Origin: Parcubacteria group bacterium
GTDB lineage: Bacteria; Patescibacteriota; Minisyncoccia; Phycocordibacterales; CALRHW01
Length of the DNA stretch: 24,284 nucleotides
NCBI GenBank assembly: GCA_943359555.1
Contig: CALRHW010000005.1
Coordinates: 1-24,284 of the forward strand
Reading direction: 5' to 3'
Part shown: piece by piece, positions 13,887 through 21,012 of the stretch
How the letters are laid out: each line of letters starts with the position of its first letter
Position numbering within the stretch: position 1 is the stretch's first letter
Made by a program: the position numbers and the translations under genes
Notes under the pieces: model-generated
What the model was told of the DNA's origin: nothing
Seen by the model: the letters and a program-made list of their open reading frames with translations, nothing else
Databases searched by the model: none

Positions 13887-15224
13887 ATGGCAAAGAAAAT
13901 TTTACAAGACGTTTTACCTCCAGAAAATAAATCAATAAGAAATATTCCACTATCTAGGAAAAGACGCGGTGGGGATACGCATACTTCTACAGAAGACATT
14001 ATAGTACTTGATAGTAAAAAACTGCTGAAAAAAAATACAGTATTAGCGAGTGATAATTTTTTCTCACCTCCGCAAAAAAGTCAGAGCAAATTTCCCCACA
14101 AAGGCGTTTGGATTACAGGCGTGCTGTGTCTACTTGTTGTCGGTTTTGTTTTTTCTTTTCTTTTTGTAAGTGCAGAGGTTGAAATCACAACAAAAACGCA
14201 GACGATAGAAATAACAACACCTCTTGTAGCAGAAAAATCTCCAGATTCGCTTGGTCTTGGTTTTCAAACAGTTACACTTTCAAAAGTTCTAGGAAAATCT
14301 GTGGAAGCAAAAGATGAAGAACAAATAGATAAAAAGGCGAGCGGAAGAATAGTTATTTTTAATAAAAATAGTAAAACAACACAAAGACTTATTTCTGGAA
14401 CGCGTTTTCAGACTTCGTCTGGACTCATTTATAAAATAGACAGTGCGGTGACTGTGCCGGGTTATAGCCTAAAAGCTGGCGAAATGGTAGCAGGAAGTAT
14501 TACTGCGACAATTACGGCAGAAAAAGCTGGCGAAAATTACAATACTCCACTTTCTGATTTTACCATACCGGGATTTAAAGGTGATCCAAAATTTACCAAT
14601 ATTTTTGCTCGTTCCGACACGCCGATGCAAGGAGGTTTCTCAGGAAAAATTAAAAAAATAGCATCAAGTACATTTTTAAAAACAGAAAACGAATTGAACG
14701 CACAGTTGAAAGATCAGCTTATGGTAGAAGTAAAATCACAAATTCCTGACAATTTTATTCTTTATTCAGACGCGACTTCTTTTACATTTGAATCGGCACC
14801 GCAAACAGACTTAAAAGATACTTATGTTACGGTAAATCAAAAGGGAACAATAAACGGAATTATTTTAGATGAAAATGTTTTAAATAGAGAACTTGCTTCA
14901 AACACAAAACCATCTTCAAAAGAGGGTGAAGTGTATGTTTCAAATCTTTCAGACTTAAAATTTGTTTTGCCACCAAATGTAGCCTTACCTATTTCTGGCG
15001 ACAAAGATATACCTTTTATTTTAAAAGGACAAGCACACTTTGTATGGATTTTTGATCAAGAACAAATAAAGAAAAATCTAGTGGGAAAACCCAAAAAAGA
15101 GCTCGGCTCAGTCATTTCTTCCTATCCAGCCATAGCGAGCGCCAAGGCAAACATTACGCCGTTTTGGAACCTGTCTTTTCCGAGCAAAACGAGTAAAATT
15201 AGTTTTAAAGTAACAACGCAATGA
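13887..15224 (+). CDS. Single-pass membrane protein with large exported domain (CPR conserved type)
   Basis: 445 aa. A basic cytoplasmic tail (1-72) contains S-R-K-R-R-G-G-D. One membrane helix at about 73-95 (W-I-T-G-V-L-C-L-L-V-V-G-F-V-F-S-F-L-F) is followed by about 350 exported residues rich in Thr, Ser and beta-strand patterns. A family-like segment is A-S-G-R-I-V-I-F-N-K, then T-Q-R-L-I-S-G-T-R-F, I-Y-K-I-D-S-A-V-T-V-P-G and F-T-I-P-G-F-K-G. Only one cysteine is present, in the membrane helix. I know this pattern from CPR proteins without assigned function; some resemblance to baseplate-J-like strand modules is possible. It ends in TGA, which shows UGA is a stop here. The upstream actin-like gene suggests a joint role in a pilus, secretion or cell-envelope machine. 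Confidence 0.72.
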   Translation: MAKKILQDVLPPENKSIRNIPLSRKRRGGDTHTSTEDIIVLDSKKLLKKNTVLASDNFFSPPQKSQSKFPHKGVWITGVLCLLVVGFVFSFLFVSAEVEITTKTQTIEITTPLVAEKSPDSLGLGFQTVTLSKVLGKSVEAKDEEQIDKKASGRIVIFNKNSKTTQRLISGTRFQTSSGLIYKIDSAVTVPGYSLKAGEMVAGSITATITAEKAGENYNTPLSDFTIPGFKGDPKFTNIFARSDTPMQGGFSGKIKKIASSTFLKTENELNAQLKDQLMVEVKSQIPDNFILYSDATSFTFESAPQTDLKDTYVTVNQKGTINGIILDENVLNRELASNTKPSSKEGEVYVSNLSDLKFVLPPNVALPISGDKDIPFILKGQAHFVWIFDQEQIKKNLVGKPKKELGSVISSYPAIASAKANITPFWNLSFPSKTSKISFKVTTQ

Positions 15225-15232
15225 TACGGGGG

Positions 15233-15260
15233 TTGACTAAATTCCGTATTTTGCTAGAAT
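15233..15260 (+). promoter_or_regulatory. Strong promoter (TTGACT-16-TGC-TAGAAT) of the ribosomal protein operon
   Basis: TTGACT (15233-15238), a 16-nt spacer ending in TGC, and TAGAAT (15255-15260) form a near-consensus promoter with an extended -10. The predicted RNA start near 15267 leaves a leader of about 15 nt before the infA start at 15283. It excludes the upstream in-frame ATG at 15259, which lies inside the -10 box. It is the only good promoter before the chain of nine genes infA to rpsI. Confidence 0.7.
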
Positions 15261-15282
15261 GTTTCGCATTGCTTATATTGTA

Positions 15283-15501
15283 ATGGATAATAACAAAGAA
15301 AAGAGTCAATTGAGCGGAATTGTCACGGAAGCCTTGCCAAATACCTTTTTTAAGGTTAAATTGGAAGGCCAAGAAGATGAGTTGCTTACATACCTTGCAG
15401 GCAAGATGCGACTTCATAGAATTCGCGTACTTATCGGTGATAAAGTGATTGTGGAGCTAGATCAATATGGCGGTAAAGGCAGGATAGTAAAGCGTTTATA
15501 A
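15283..15501 (+). CDS. infA: Translation initiation factor IF-1
   Basis: 72 aa OB-fold protein, exactly the usual length. Recognisable parts are G-I-V-T-E-A-L-P-N-T-F-F-K-V, L-A-G-K-M-R, I-R-V-L-I-G-D-K-V-I-V-E-L and K-G-R-I-V. IF-1 binds the 30S A site and helps IF-2 and IF-3 set the initiator tRNA. The start at 15283 (M-D-N-N-K) is preferred over an in-frame ATG at 15259, because the upstream ATG falls within the promoter -10 and would add eight residues not seen in the family. It is the first gene of the ribosomal operon, 16 nt before rpmJ. Confidence 0.95.
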   Translation: MDNNKEKSQLSGIVTEALPNTFFKVKLEGQEDELLTYLAGKMRLHRIRVLIGDKVIVELDQYGGKGRIVKRL

Positions 15502-15517
15502 GGGTAAAATTTGAATA

Positions 15518-15634
15518 ATGAAAGTAAGATCATCAGTAAAAAAAATCTGTTCTAAATGTAGTGTAGTCCGAAGAAAAGGATACGTCTATGTGATATGTAA
15601 AAGTAACCCACGCCATAAACAGCGACAAGGATAA
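15518..15634 (+). CDS. rpmJ: 50S ribosomal protein L36 (bL36)
   Basis: 38 aa, the usual size. The sequence starts M-K-V-R-S-S-V-K-K-I-C and ends H-K-Q-R-Q-G. Zinc ligands are present: C11, C14 (C-S-K-C), C27 and H33, so this is the zinc-binding form. It sits between infA and rpsM, the classical position. Spacing is 16 nt after infA and 13 nt before rpsM. Confidence 0.97.
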   Translation: MKVRSSVKKICSKCSVVRRKGYVYVICKSNPRHKQRQG

Positions 15635-15647
15635 TATATAAATATTT

Positions 15648-16028
15648 ATGAGAATTTTAGGTATTACAATTCCAGAAGGAAAAAGATTAGAAATTGGGCT
15701 TACAACGCTCTATGGTATTGGACGACCTCTCGCTCACAAAATTTTAACAGAAGCGAAGATAGAATTTGGTAAAAAACCAAAAGATTTGTCTGTTGAAGAC
15801 GAAAACAAAATCCGAGGCATTATAGAACGTTTCAAAATTGAGGGTGATCTAAAACGAGAAGTTGCCGGCAATATAAAGCGTCTAAAAGATATCAAAACTT
15901 ATAGAGGGACACGACACGCTCGCGGACTTCCATCTAGAGGACAGAGAACAAAAACCAACTCCCGCACACGTCGCGGAAACGTGCGAAAGACGATGGGAAG
16001 TGGAAAACGTGCGGTAGATAAAAAATAA
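15648..16028 (+). CDS. rpsM: 30S ribosomal protein S13 (uS13)
   Basis: 126 aa, full length. It begins M-R-I-L-G-I-T-I-P-E-G-K and has the helix-two-turn-helix segment L-T-T-L-Y-G-I-G-R-P-L-A. The C-terminal tail is basic, with Y-R-G-T-R-H-A-R-G-L-P-S-R-G-Q-R-T-K-T-N, which contacts the P-site tRNA and 16S rRNA head. It is third in the infA operon. The leader before its ATG is AT-rich with no Shine-Dalgarno at the normal distance. Confidence 0.97.
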   Translation: MRILGITIPEGKRLEIGLTTLYGIGRPLAHKILTEAKIEFGKKPKDLSVEDENKIRGIIERFKIEGDLKREVAGNIKRLKDIKTYRGTRHARGLPSRGQRTKTNSRTRRGNVRKTMGSGKRAVDKK

Positions 16029-16033
16029 TTAAA

Positions 16034-16468
16034 ATGGGAAAAAAACGAATCGTAAAAAAAGGAGAAACAGAAGTAGCTGGCACTGAAGAAAAATCAGTGG
16101 TGGTGGCGTCTTCAAAAAAGAAAATAGAAACAGGTATTTTATATGTTCAATCAACATACAATAATACAAAGGTTGTTCTTACAGACGTAAAAGGCAACAC
16201 TTTGTGCTGGTCTTCAAGCGGTTCACTCGGTTTCCGTGGCGCAAAAAAAGGAACACCATTTGCGGCGGCAAAAATCGGCGAAACTTTAAATGCAAAAGCA
16301 CAGATTATAGGTATAAAAGAAGTTGCTGTTGTAGTAAAGGGAGTGGGTTCTGGTCGAGAATCTGCGATACGAGGTTTTATTGCAAAAGGAATTTCAATTT
16401 CATCAATAAAAGACGTGACGCCTGTTCCTCACAACGGACCAAAACCGCCGAAGCCACGTAGAGTTTAA
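16034..16468 (+). CDS. rpsK: 30S ribosomal protein S11 (uS11)
   Basis: 144 aa. A basic, low-conservation N-terminus of about 30 residues precedes the core: G-I-L-Y-V-Q-S-T-Y-N-N-T-K-V, G-S-L-G-F-R-G-A-K-K-G-T-P-F-A-A and G-V-G-S-G-R-E-S-A-I-R-G. The C-terminus ends D-V-T-P-V-P-H-N-G-P-K-P-P-K-P-R-R-V, the rRNA-binding tail. It begins 5 nt after rpsM, in the standard order. Confidence 0.97.
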   Translation: MGKKRIVKKGETEVAGTEEKSVVVASSKKKIETGILYVQSTYNNTKVVLTDVKGNTLCWSSSGSLGFRGAKKGTPFAAAKIGETLNAKAQIIGIKEVAVVVKGVGSGRESAIRGFIAKGISISSIKDVTPVPHNGPKPPKPRRV

Positions 16469-16497
16469 TATTATAAATTACAGTAATAACAAAAGGT

Positions 16498-17115
16498 ATG
16501 ATTATCGGACCAAGATACAAAATAGCAAGAAGACTCGGCGCACCTGTGTTTGAGAAAACTCAAACTCAGAAATACGCTCTGTCTCAAACACGCAAGACAA
16601 AAACTGTCGGAAAAGGTCGTGGACCAAAGCAAAAAACAGACTTCGGCGTCCAAATGAATGAGAAGCAAAAAGCACGCTTCACATATTTACTTACAGAAAA
16701 ACAATTTTCAAATTACGTTAAAAAAGCTCTCGCAGCACAAGGTACAAATAAAGTCGGCGGACTCTATGAGTTTCTAGAACGACGTTTAGACAACACCGTG
16801 CTTCGTGGAGGTTTTGGACACACCAGACCCCTTGCTCGTCAGATAGTTTCGCACAATCACATAAAAGTAAACGGACGTATCGTAAATATTCCGTCTTTCA
16901 GTGTGTCTGTGGGAGACGTTATTACGCTTAGAGACGGTAGTATGAAGAAAACCTTGTTTGTGGGTCTAGAAGAGCGTCTACAGGCAAAAACAGCACCTTC
17001 ATGGCTCAAAGTAGACGCAAGCAAGAAACAAATAGAAGTTCAAGGTATGCCAAAAATGGATCAAGGGGAACTTTTGTTTGATTTAAATTCAGTTATAGAA
17101 TTTTATAGTAGATAA
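16498..17115 (+). CDS. rpsD: 30S ribosomal protein S4 (uS4)
   Basis: 205 aa. The N-terminus M-I-I-G-P-R-Y-K-I-A-R-R-L-G lacks the cysteines of zinc-binding S4, so this is the zinc-free form. The S4 domain is visible as R-R-L-D-N-T-V-L-R-G-G-F, R-P-L-A-R-Q-I-V-S-H-N-H and V-N-G-R-I-V-N-I-P-S-F. S4 nucleates 30S assembly on the 16S 5' domain and in many bacteria represses this operon; no mRNA target site can be recognised here. It lies between rpsK and rpoA, as usual. Confidence 0.97.
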   Translation: MIIGPRYKIARRLGAPVFEKTQTQKYALSQTRKTKTVGKGRGPKQKTDFGVQMNEKQKARFTYLLTEKQFSNYVKKALAAQGTNKVGGLYEFLERRLDNTVLRGGFGHTRPLARQIVSHNHIKVNGRIVNIPSFSVSVGDVITLRDGSMKKTLFVGLEERLQAKTAPSWLKVDASKKQIEVQGMPKMDQGELLFDLNSVIEFYSR

Positions 17116-17139
17116 TTTTTAATAAATAATAAAATCATC

Positions 17140-18096
17140 ATGGTCCATCACAGCATCGTTTTGCCTTCAAAGCCAAAGATTGTATCCGAAGATAATTTTT
17201 CGGCGATTTATGAAATAGACGGACTTTATCCTGGATACGGTCACACTCTCGGCAACTCTCTCCGAAGAATTATCTTGTCATCACTTCCTGGCGCAGCCAT
17301 TACTTCTGTAAAAATAAATGACGTAAGTCACGAGTTTTCTGTTCTTGATGGAATAAAAGAAGATGTCATCACAATTTTACTAAATCTAAAAAAAGTGCGT
17401 ATCGCTATGCATTCTGACGAGCCTCAAACTTTGACTCTAAAAGTAAAAGGCGCACAGGAAGTAACAGCAAAAGATATAAAAGCGTCTGGTCAGATTTCAG
17501 TGCTAAATCCTGATTTCGTCATCGCTAATATCACAGATAAAAATGCAGAGCTCAATATTGAGATTCTTGTGGAAAAAGGTTTGGGCTACGTTTCAAAAGA
17601 AGTTATTCAGAAAAATCGTGTAGATATCGGCAGTATTGCTCTTGATGCAGTTTTTTCTCCTATTAAAAGAGTTAGTTATGAAGTAGAAAATATGCGCGTC
17701 GGTGACAGAACAGATTTCAACCGTCTTCGTATCTCTATAGAAACAGACGGCACAATGCTTCCTCACGACGCTCTTTCAAAAGCTATTGAAATAACTATCA
17801 ATCAGCTAAAGGCGATTATCGGTTTTAAAGAAGAGGAAATGCCTGAAATACAAAAAGCGGACGAAGGAGAAGGTGGCGACAAAAAAGACCTTGATCCAGA
17901 ATTTTTGAAAACTAGAATAGAATCACTCAATCTTTCAGCTCGCACAATGAACGCTTTGACTTCTGCAAATATCCGAACTGTCGGCGGACTGGTGCGAAAG
18001 AAAGAAAAAGATGTTACAGAAATAGAAGGTCTCGGCACAAAAGGTGTTACAGAGATTAAAAAAATGTTAACGGAAATTGGTGTTACTCTAAAGTAA
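17140..18096 (+). CDS. rpoA: DNA-directed RNA polymerase subunit alpha
   Basis: 318 aa, normal length. The N-terminal assembly domain has G-Y-G-H-T-L-G-N-S-L-R-R-I-I-L-S-S-L-P-G-A-A and, later, V-G-D-R-T-D-F-N-R-L. A charged linker near residues 230-250 (E-G-E-G-G-D-K-K-D) joins the C-terminal domain, which has L-N-L-S-A-R-T-M-N-A-L and I-R-T-V-G-G-L-V followed by L-G-T-K-G-V-T-E-I-K-K. The CTD is therefore intact, so UP-element and activator contacts are possible. It sits between rpsD and rplQ, the standard order. Confidence 0.97.
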   Translation: MVHHSIVLPSKPKIVSEDNFSAIYEIDGLYPGYGHTLGNSLRRIILSSLPGAAITSVKINDVSHEFSVLDGIKEDVITILLNLKKVRIAMHSDEPQTLTLKVKGAQEVTAKDIKASGQISVLNPDFVIANITDKNAELNIEILVEKGLGYVSKEVIQKNRVDIGSIALDAVFSPIKRVSYEVENMRVGDRTDFNRLRISIETDGTMLPHDALSKAIEITINQLKAIIGFKEEEMPEIQKADEGEGGDKKDLDPEFLKTRIESLNLSARTMNALTSANIRTVGGLVRKKEKDVTEIEGLGTKGVTEIKKMLTEIGVTLK

Positions 18097-18111
18097 ATAT
18101 AAAGTAATAAT

Positions 18112-18459
18112 ATGCGACATCACAGCTCAAAAAAGAAATTTGGCCGAGAAAAAAATCAGAGAAATGCTCTTGTTGCATCTCTAGTGCTTTCCCTTATAAT
18201 AAACGAGAAAATTAAAACAACAGAAACGAAAGCAAAAGCTATTCGTCCTGTTGTGGAAAAAATGGTTACACAAGGCAAGACTAATTCAGTGGCGTCTCGT
18301 AGGTTGCTTTCAAGTAGAATAGGTATTATCGCTACAAAAAAGCTTGTAGATGTACTTGGACCAAAATATAAAGAAAGAAAAGGTGGATACACACGCATTA
18401 TAAAACTTGGAAACAGAGTAAGTGACCGCGCGCCTATGGCCGTAATAGAGTTTGTATAA
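18112..18459 (+). CDS. rplQ: 50S ribosomal protein L17 (bL17)
   Basis: 115 aa. It starts M-R-H-H-S-S-K-K-K-F-G-R and has the L-I-I-N-E-K-I-K-T-T-E-T-K-A-K segment. The end is R-K-G-G-Y-T-R-I-I-K-L-G-N-R-V-S-D-R-A-P-M-A with V-I-E-F-V. It begins 15 nt after rpoA and ends 6 nt before rplM, continuing the operon. Confidence 0.97.
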   Translation: MRHHSSKKKFGREKNQRNALVASLVLSLIINEKIKTTETKAKAIRPVVEKMVTQGKTNSVASRRLLSSRIGIIATKKLVDVLGPKYKERKGGYTRIIKLGNRVSDRAPMAVIEFV

Positions 18460-18465
18460 AAATTT

Positions 18466-18810
18466 ATGAAACACACAATAGACGCACAAGATAAAAAGTT
18501 GGGAAGAGTAGCTAGTGAAGCTGCAAAAATTCTCATGGGAAAACAAACGACTCACTACGCACCAAACGTTGTAGAAAATGTAAAGGTTCACATTGTGAAT
18601 GCTTCAAAGGTAATATTTGACGCAAAAAAACTCCGTGAAAAAGAATACATTACTTATTCTGGTTATCCCGGAGGACTCAAAACAAAGACAGCCGAGCAAT
18701 TTTTAGCAAAAAAAGGTTATAGTTATCTTTTTATAGATGCTGTATATGGAATGTTGCCGATAAACAAGCTTCGTGCAAAGATAATCAAAAATTTAATCGT
18801 TACCGAATAA
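18466..18810 (+). CDS. rplM: 50S ribosomal protein L13 (uL13), short form
   Basis: 114 aa, clearly shorter than the about 142 aa of E. coli L13. The core is present: I-D-A-Q-D-K-K-L-G-R-V-A-S-E-A-A, V-H-I-V-N-A-S-K-V, Y-S-G-Y-P-G-G-L-K and V-Y-G-M-L-P-I-N-K-L-R. The N-terminal extension and the C-terminal tail after M-L-P are both reduced, consistent with the slimmed ribosomes of CPR bacteria. It is followed directly by rpsI, its usual partner. Confidence 0.95.
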   Translation: MKHTIDAQDKKLGRVASEAAKILMGKQTTHYAPNVVENVKVHIVNASKVIFDAKKLREKEYITYSGYPGGLKTKTAEQFLAKKGYSYLFIDAVYGMLPINKLRAKIIKNLIVTE

Positions 18811-18811
18811 T

Positions 18812-19219
18812 ATGAATACAGAAGAAAACAAAAAATACATAGAAACTATTGGCAGACGAAAAACATCTGTGGCTCGTGTGCGTATGACAGAAGCGTCAAA
18901 AACTTCTATCGTTGTAAATGACAGAGAGTACGATGAATATTTTCCTACAAAAGCATTACAGATTGTCGGACTTGAAGCATTTTCAGTTTCAGCCACTCCA
19001 ATAAAATTTAAAGTAACAGCAGTAATACGAGGTGGAGGCATTAGCTCTCAAGTGCAAGCGTTGCGACACGGCATTTCAAGAGGTCTTGTGGAACATGATT
19101 TAGAACTTCGTAAAAAACTTAAATCTTCTGGTTTACTAAAACGAGATGCGCGAGCAAAAGAACGACGTAAGTTTGGACTCAAGAAAGCGCGTAAAGCTCC
19201 TCAGTGGTCAAAGCGCTAA
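18812..19219 (+). CDS. rpsI: 30S ribosomal protein S9 (uS9)
   Basis: 135 aa. It has T-I-G-R-R-K-T-S-V-A-R-V-R near the start, then G-G-I-S-S-Q-V-Q-A-L-R-H-G-I-S-R-G-L. The basic tail ends K-A-R-K-A-P-Q-W-S-K-R, whose final Arg reaches the P-site tRNA anticodon. It starts 1 nt after the rplM stop and closes the ribosomal operon. Confidence 0.97.
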   Translation: MNTEENKKYIETIGRRKTSVARVRMTEASKTSIVVNDREYDEYFPTKALQIVGLEAFSVSATPIKFKVTAVIRGGGISSQVQALRHGISRGLVEHDLELRKKLKSSGLLKRDARAKERRKFGLKKARKAPQWSKR

Positions 19220-19258
19220 AAGTTATTTCAAAACTTATTTCATCAAGTCTTTTGAATC

Positions 19259-19267
19259 TGATAATCT
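19259..19267 (+). promoter_or_regulatory. Possible extended -10 (TGA-TAATCT) before grpE
   Basis: TGA (19259-19261) and TAATCT (19262-19267) fit a TGn-TAnnnT pattern and end 9 nt before the grpE ATG. No -35 and no CIRCE-type inverted repeat (TTAGCACTC/GAGTGCTAA) are visible in the 57-nt gap. The call is weak and rests mostly on its position matching similar elements in the window. Confidence 0.3.
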
Positions 19268-19276
19268 ATTTAAATC

Positions 19277-19873
19277 ATGAAGGATAACAATCAAGACTCA
19301 AAAACTGAAAACGAAGAAATTGCAGACGAGGAAATCGTTTTTGAAAAAGACGTAGATATAGACGCGGATTACACAGAAAAAGACCCAAAGCTCGCGATTC
19401 AAAAATTAAAAGAAAAACTCGCGGTTGCACTAAAAGATAAAGCAGAATATTTGGACGGTTGGCAGAGAGCAAAAGCAGATTTTATCAACACAAGAAAACG
19501 TGATGAGGAAATGTATTTGAACCTTGTTAAATTTGCAAATAAAAACCTGATCACAGAAATCATTCCAGTGTTAGATAGTTTTGATATGGCAATGCAAAAT
19601 AAAGAAGCTTGGGAGAAAGCGCCAAAAGAATGGCGGATCGGGGTGGAATACATTTATTCACAACTTCTAGACATTCTTCAAAAAAACGGACTAAAACAAT
19701 TTGACCCTCTGGGGCAGGATTTTGATCCCCAGTTTCATGAAGCATTAGATACAGTGGAGACGAAAAATATAGATGAAGATGGTAAAGTATTCCAAGTTTT
19801 GCAAAAAGGGTATAGTCTTAATGACAAACCAATACGGTCAGCAAAAGTGAAGATAAGTAAAAGTGTTTCGTAA
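19277..19873 (+). CDS. grpE: Nucleotide exchange factor GrpE
   Basis: 198 aa. An acidic disordered N-terminus of about 40 residues leads to the long coiled-coil (about 40-85), which contains L-D-G-W-Q-R-A-K-A-D-F-I-N and R-K-R-D-E-E. The four-helix bundle and beta-wing follow, with I-P-V-L-D-S-F-D-M-A and G-L-K-Q-F-D-P-L-G-Q-D-F-D-P. The end is V-L-Q-K-G-Y-S-L-N-D-K-P-I-R-S-A-K-V. GrpE releases ADP from DnaK. It stands 74 nt before dnaK in the order grpE-dnaK-dnaJ. Confidence 0.96.
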   Translation: MKDNNQDSKTENEEIADEEIVFEKDVDIDADYTEKDPKLAIQKLKEKLAVALKDKAEYLDGWQRAKADFINTRKRDEEMYLNLVKFANKNLITEIIPVLDSFDMAMQNKEAWEKAPKEWRIGVEYIYSQLLDILQKNGLKQFDPLGQDFDPQFHEALDTVETKNIDEDGKVFQVLQKGYSLNDKPIRSAKVKISKSVS

Positions 19874-19947
19874 AAAATTGGCGGAAAATAAAAAATCGCT
19901 CGCGAAATTTATAAAAACTTTATCAAAAATTTAACAAACAAAAAATT

Positions 19948-21012
19948 ATGGCAAAAGTAATAGGAATTGATTTGGGAACAACAAATAGTGCGGTCGCAAT
20001 AATGGAAGCCGACGGACCAAAGATTCTTGAAAACATAGAAGGTGCACGCACTACGCCTTCTATTATTGCTTTGTCTAAAAACAATGAACGCACAGTGGGA
20101 CTTCTCGCAAAACGCCAAGCGGTGACCAATCCAAAAAATACTATTTTTGGTATCAAGCGATTTATCGGGCACACTTACGAAGATCCTGCAGTGCAAAAAG
20201 ACAAAGCAACAGTGCCTTATGACATTAGCTCGTCTTCAGACGGCGGAGTAATGGTGAAAATGGGCGACAAAGATTATCGTCCAGAAGAAATTTCTGCGAT
20301 GATTCTCCAAAAACTCAAAGCCGACGCTGAAGCAAAGCTTGGCGAAAAAATAACTGAGGCGATAATCACCGTGCCAGCATATTTTAATGATGCACAAAGA
20401 AAAGCAACAAAAGACGCAGGGAAAATCGCAGGGTTGGATGTAAAACGAATAATTAACGAGCCTACGGCCGCAGCTCTCGCTTACGGATTTAATAAAAAGA
20501 AAGAAGAAAAAATAGTTGTCTTTGATTTTGGAGGTGGAACCTTTGATATTTCTGTGCTTGAAGTGGGCGGAGATGTTGTAGAAGTAAAATCTACAGACGG
20601 CGACAGCCATCTCGGAGGAAAAGATATAGATCAAAAAATAATCCATTATTTAGCAGGAGAATTTAAAAAAGAAAGCGGAATTGATCTAATAAAAGACGCG
20701 TTTGCTCTACAACGACTAGACGAAGCTGCAGAAAAAGCAAAGCACGAGCTCTCTACTGCGACCGAAACAGAAATAAATATTCCGTTCATTACATCTGACG
20801 CGTCAGGACCAAAACATTTTGTAATGAAAATGACTCGCGCAAAACTAGAAGAGCTTGCGAGTGAGTTTATTGACCGTGCGATTATGATTACAAAGCGCGC
20901 GATGGAGGCTTCACCTTTTAAAATTTCTGATATCAATGAAGTGATCCTAGTGGGTGGACAGACCAGAATGCCTAAAATTAAAGAAGCTGTGAAGGCACTT
21001 TTTGGTAAATAA
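19948..21012 (+). CDS. dnaK: Chaperone DnaK, N-terminal part (ends at an in-frame TAA)
   Basis: 354 aa covering nearly all of the Hsp70 nucleotide-binding domain. Visible motifs: I-G-I-D-L-G-T-T-N-S-A-V-A near the start, V-P-A-Y-F-N-D-A-Q-R-K-A-T, I-N-E-P-T-A-A-A-L-A-Y-G, V-F-D-F-G-G-G-T-F-D-I-S-V and V-I-L-V-G-G-Q-T-R-M-P. The reading frame stops at TAA (21010-21012) directly after L-F-G-K, where other DnaK proteins continue with E-P. Downstream of the TAA the same frame goes on as P-N-Q-S-I-N-P-D-E-V-V-A-L-G-A-A, the expected next sequence. One base change (GAA to TAA) explains the break. If real, this product lacks the last part of the nucleotide-binding domain, the linker and the substrate domain. 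An assembly or sequencing error is the simplest explanation. Confidence 0.93.
   Translation: MAKVIGIDLGTTNSAVAIMEADGPKILENIEGARTTPSIIALSKNNERTVGLLAKRQAVTNPKNTIFGIKRFIGHTYEDPAVQKDKATVPYDISSSSDGGVMVKMGDKDYRPEEISAMILQKLKADAEAKLGEKITEAIITVPAYFNDAQRKATKDAGKIAGLDVKRIINEPTAAALAYGFNKKKEEKIVVFDFGGGTFDISVLEVGGDVVEVKSTDGDSHLGGKDIDQKIIHYLAGEFKKESGIDLIKDAFALQRLDEAAEKAKHELSTATETEINIPFITSDASGPKHFVMKMTRAKLEELASEFIDRAIMITKRAMEASPFKISDINEVILVGGQTRMPKIKEAVKALFGK

Noticed and set aside
15222..15224. UGA-as-glycine genetic code, as in Gracilibacteria/SR1
   Set aside because: TGA serves as the stop of the 13887 gene, followed closely by a promoter, and no conserved protein in the window needs an in-frame TGA.
15259..15282. 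ATG at 15259 as the start of infA
   Set aside because: It lies inside the TAGAAT -10 box, so it would be upstream of the predicted RNA start, and it adds eight residues not typical of IF-1.
19220..19947. CIRCE or other heat-shock operator before grpE or dnaK
   Set aside because: No TTAGCACTC/GAGTGCTAA-like inverted repeat is present in either gap. Only AT-rich sequence is visible.
21010..21012. Stop-codon reassignment or a frameshift as the cause of the dnaK break
   Set aside because: TAA ends most genes in the window, so it is not reassigned. Both halves are in the same frame, so no frameshift is needed; a single substitution is enough.
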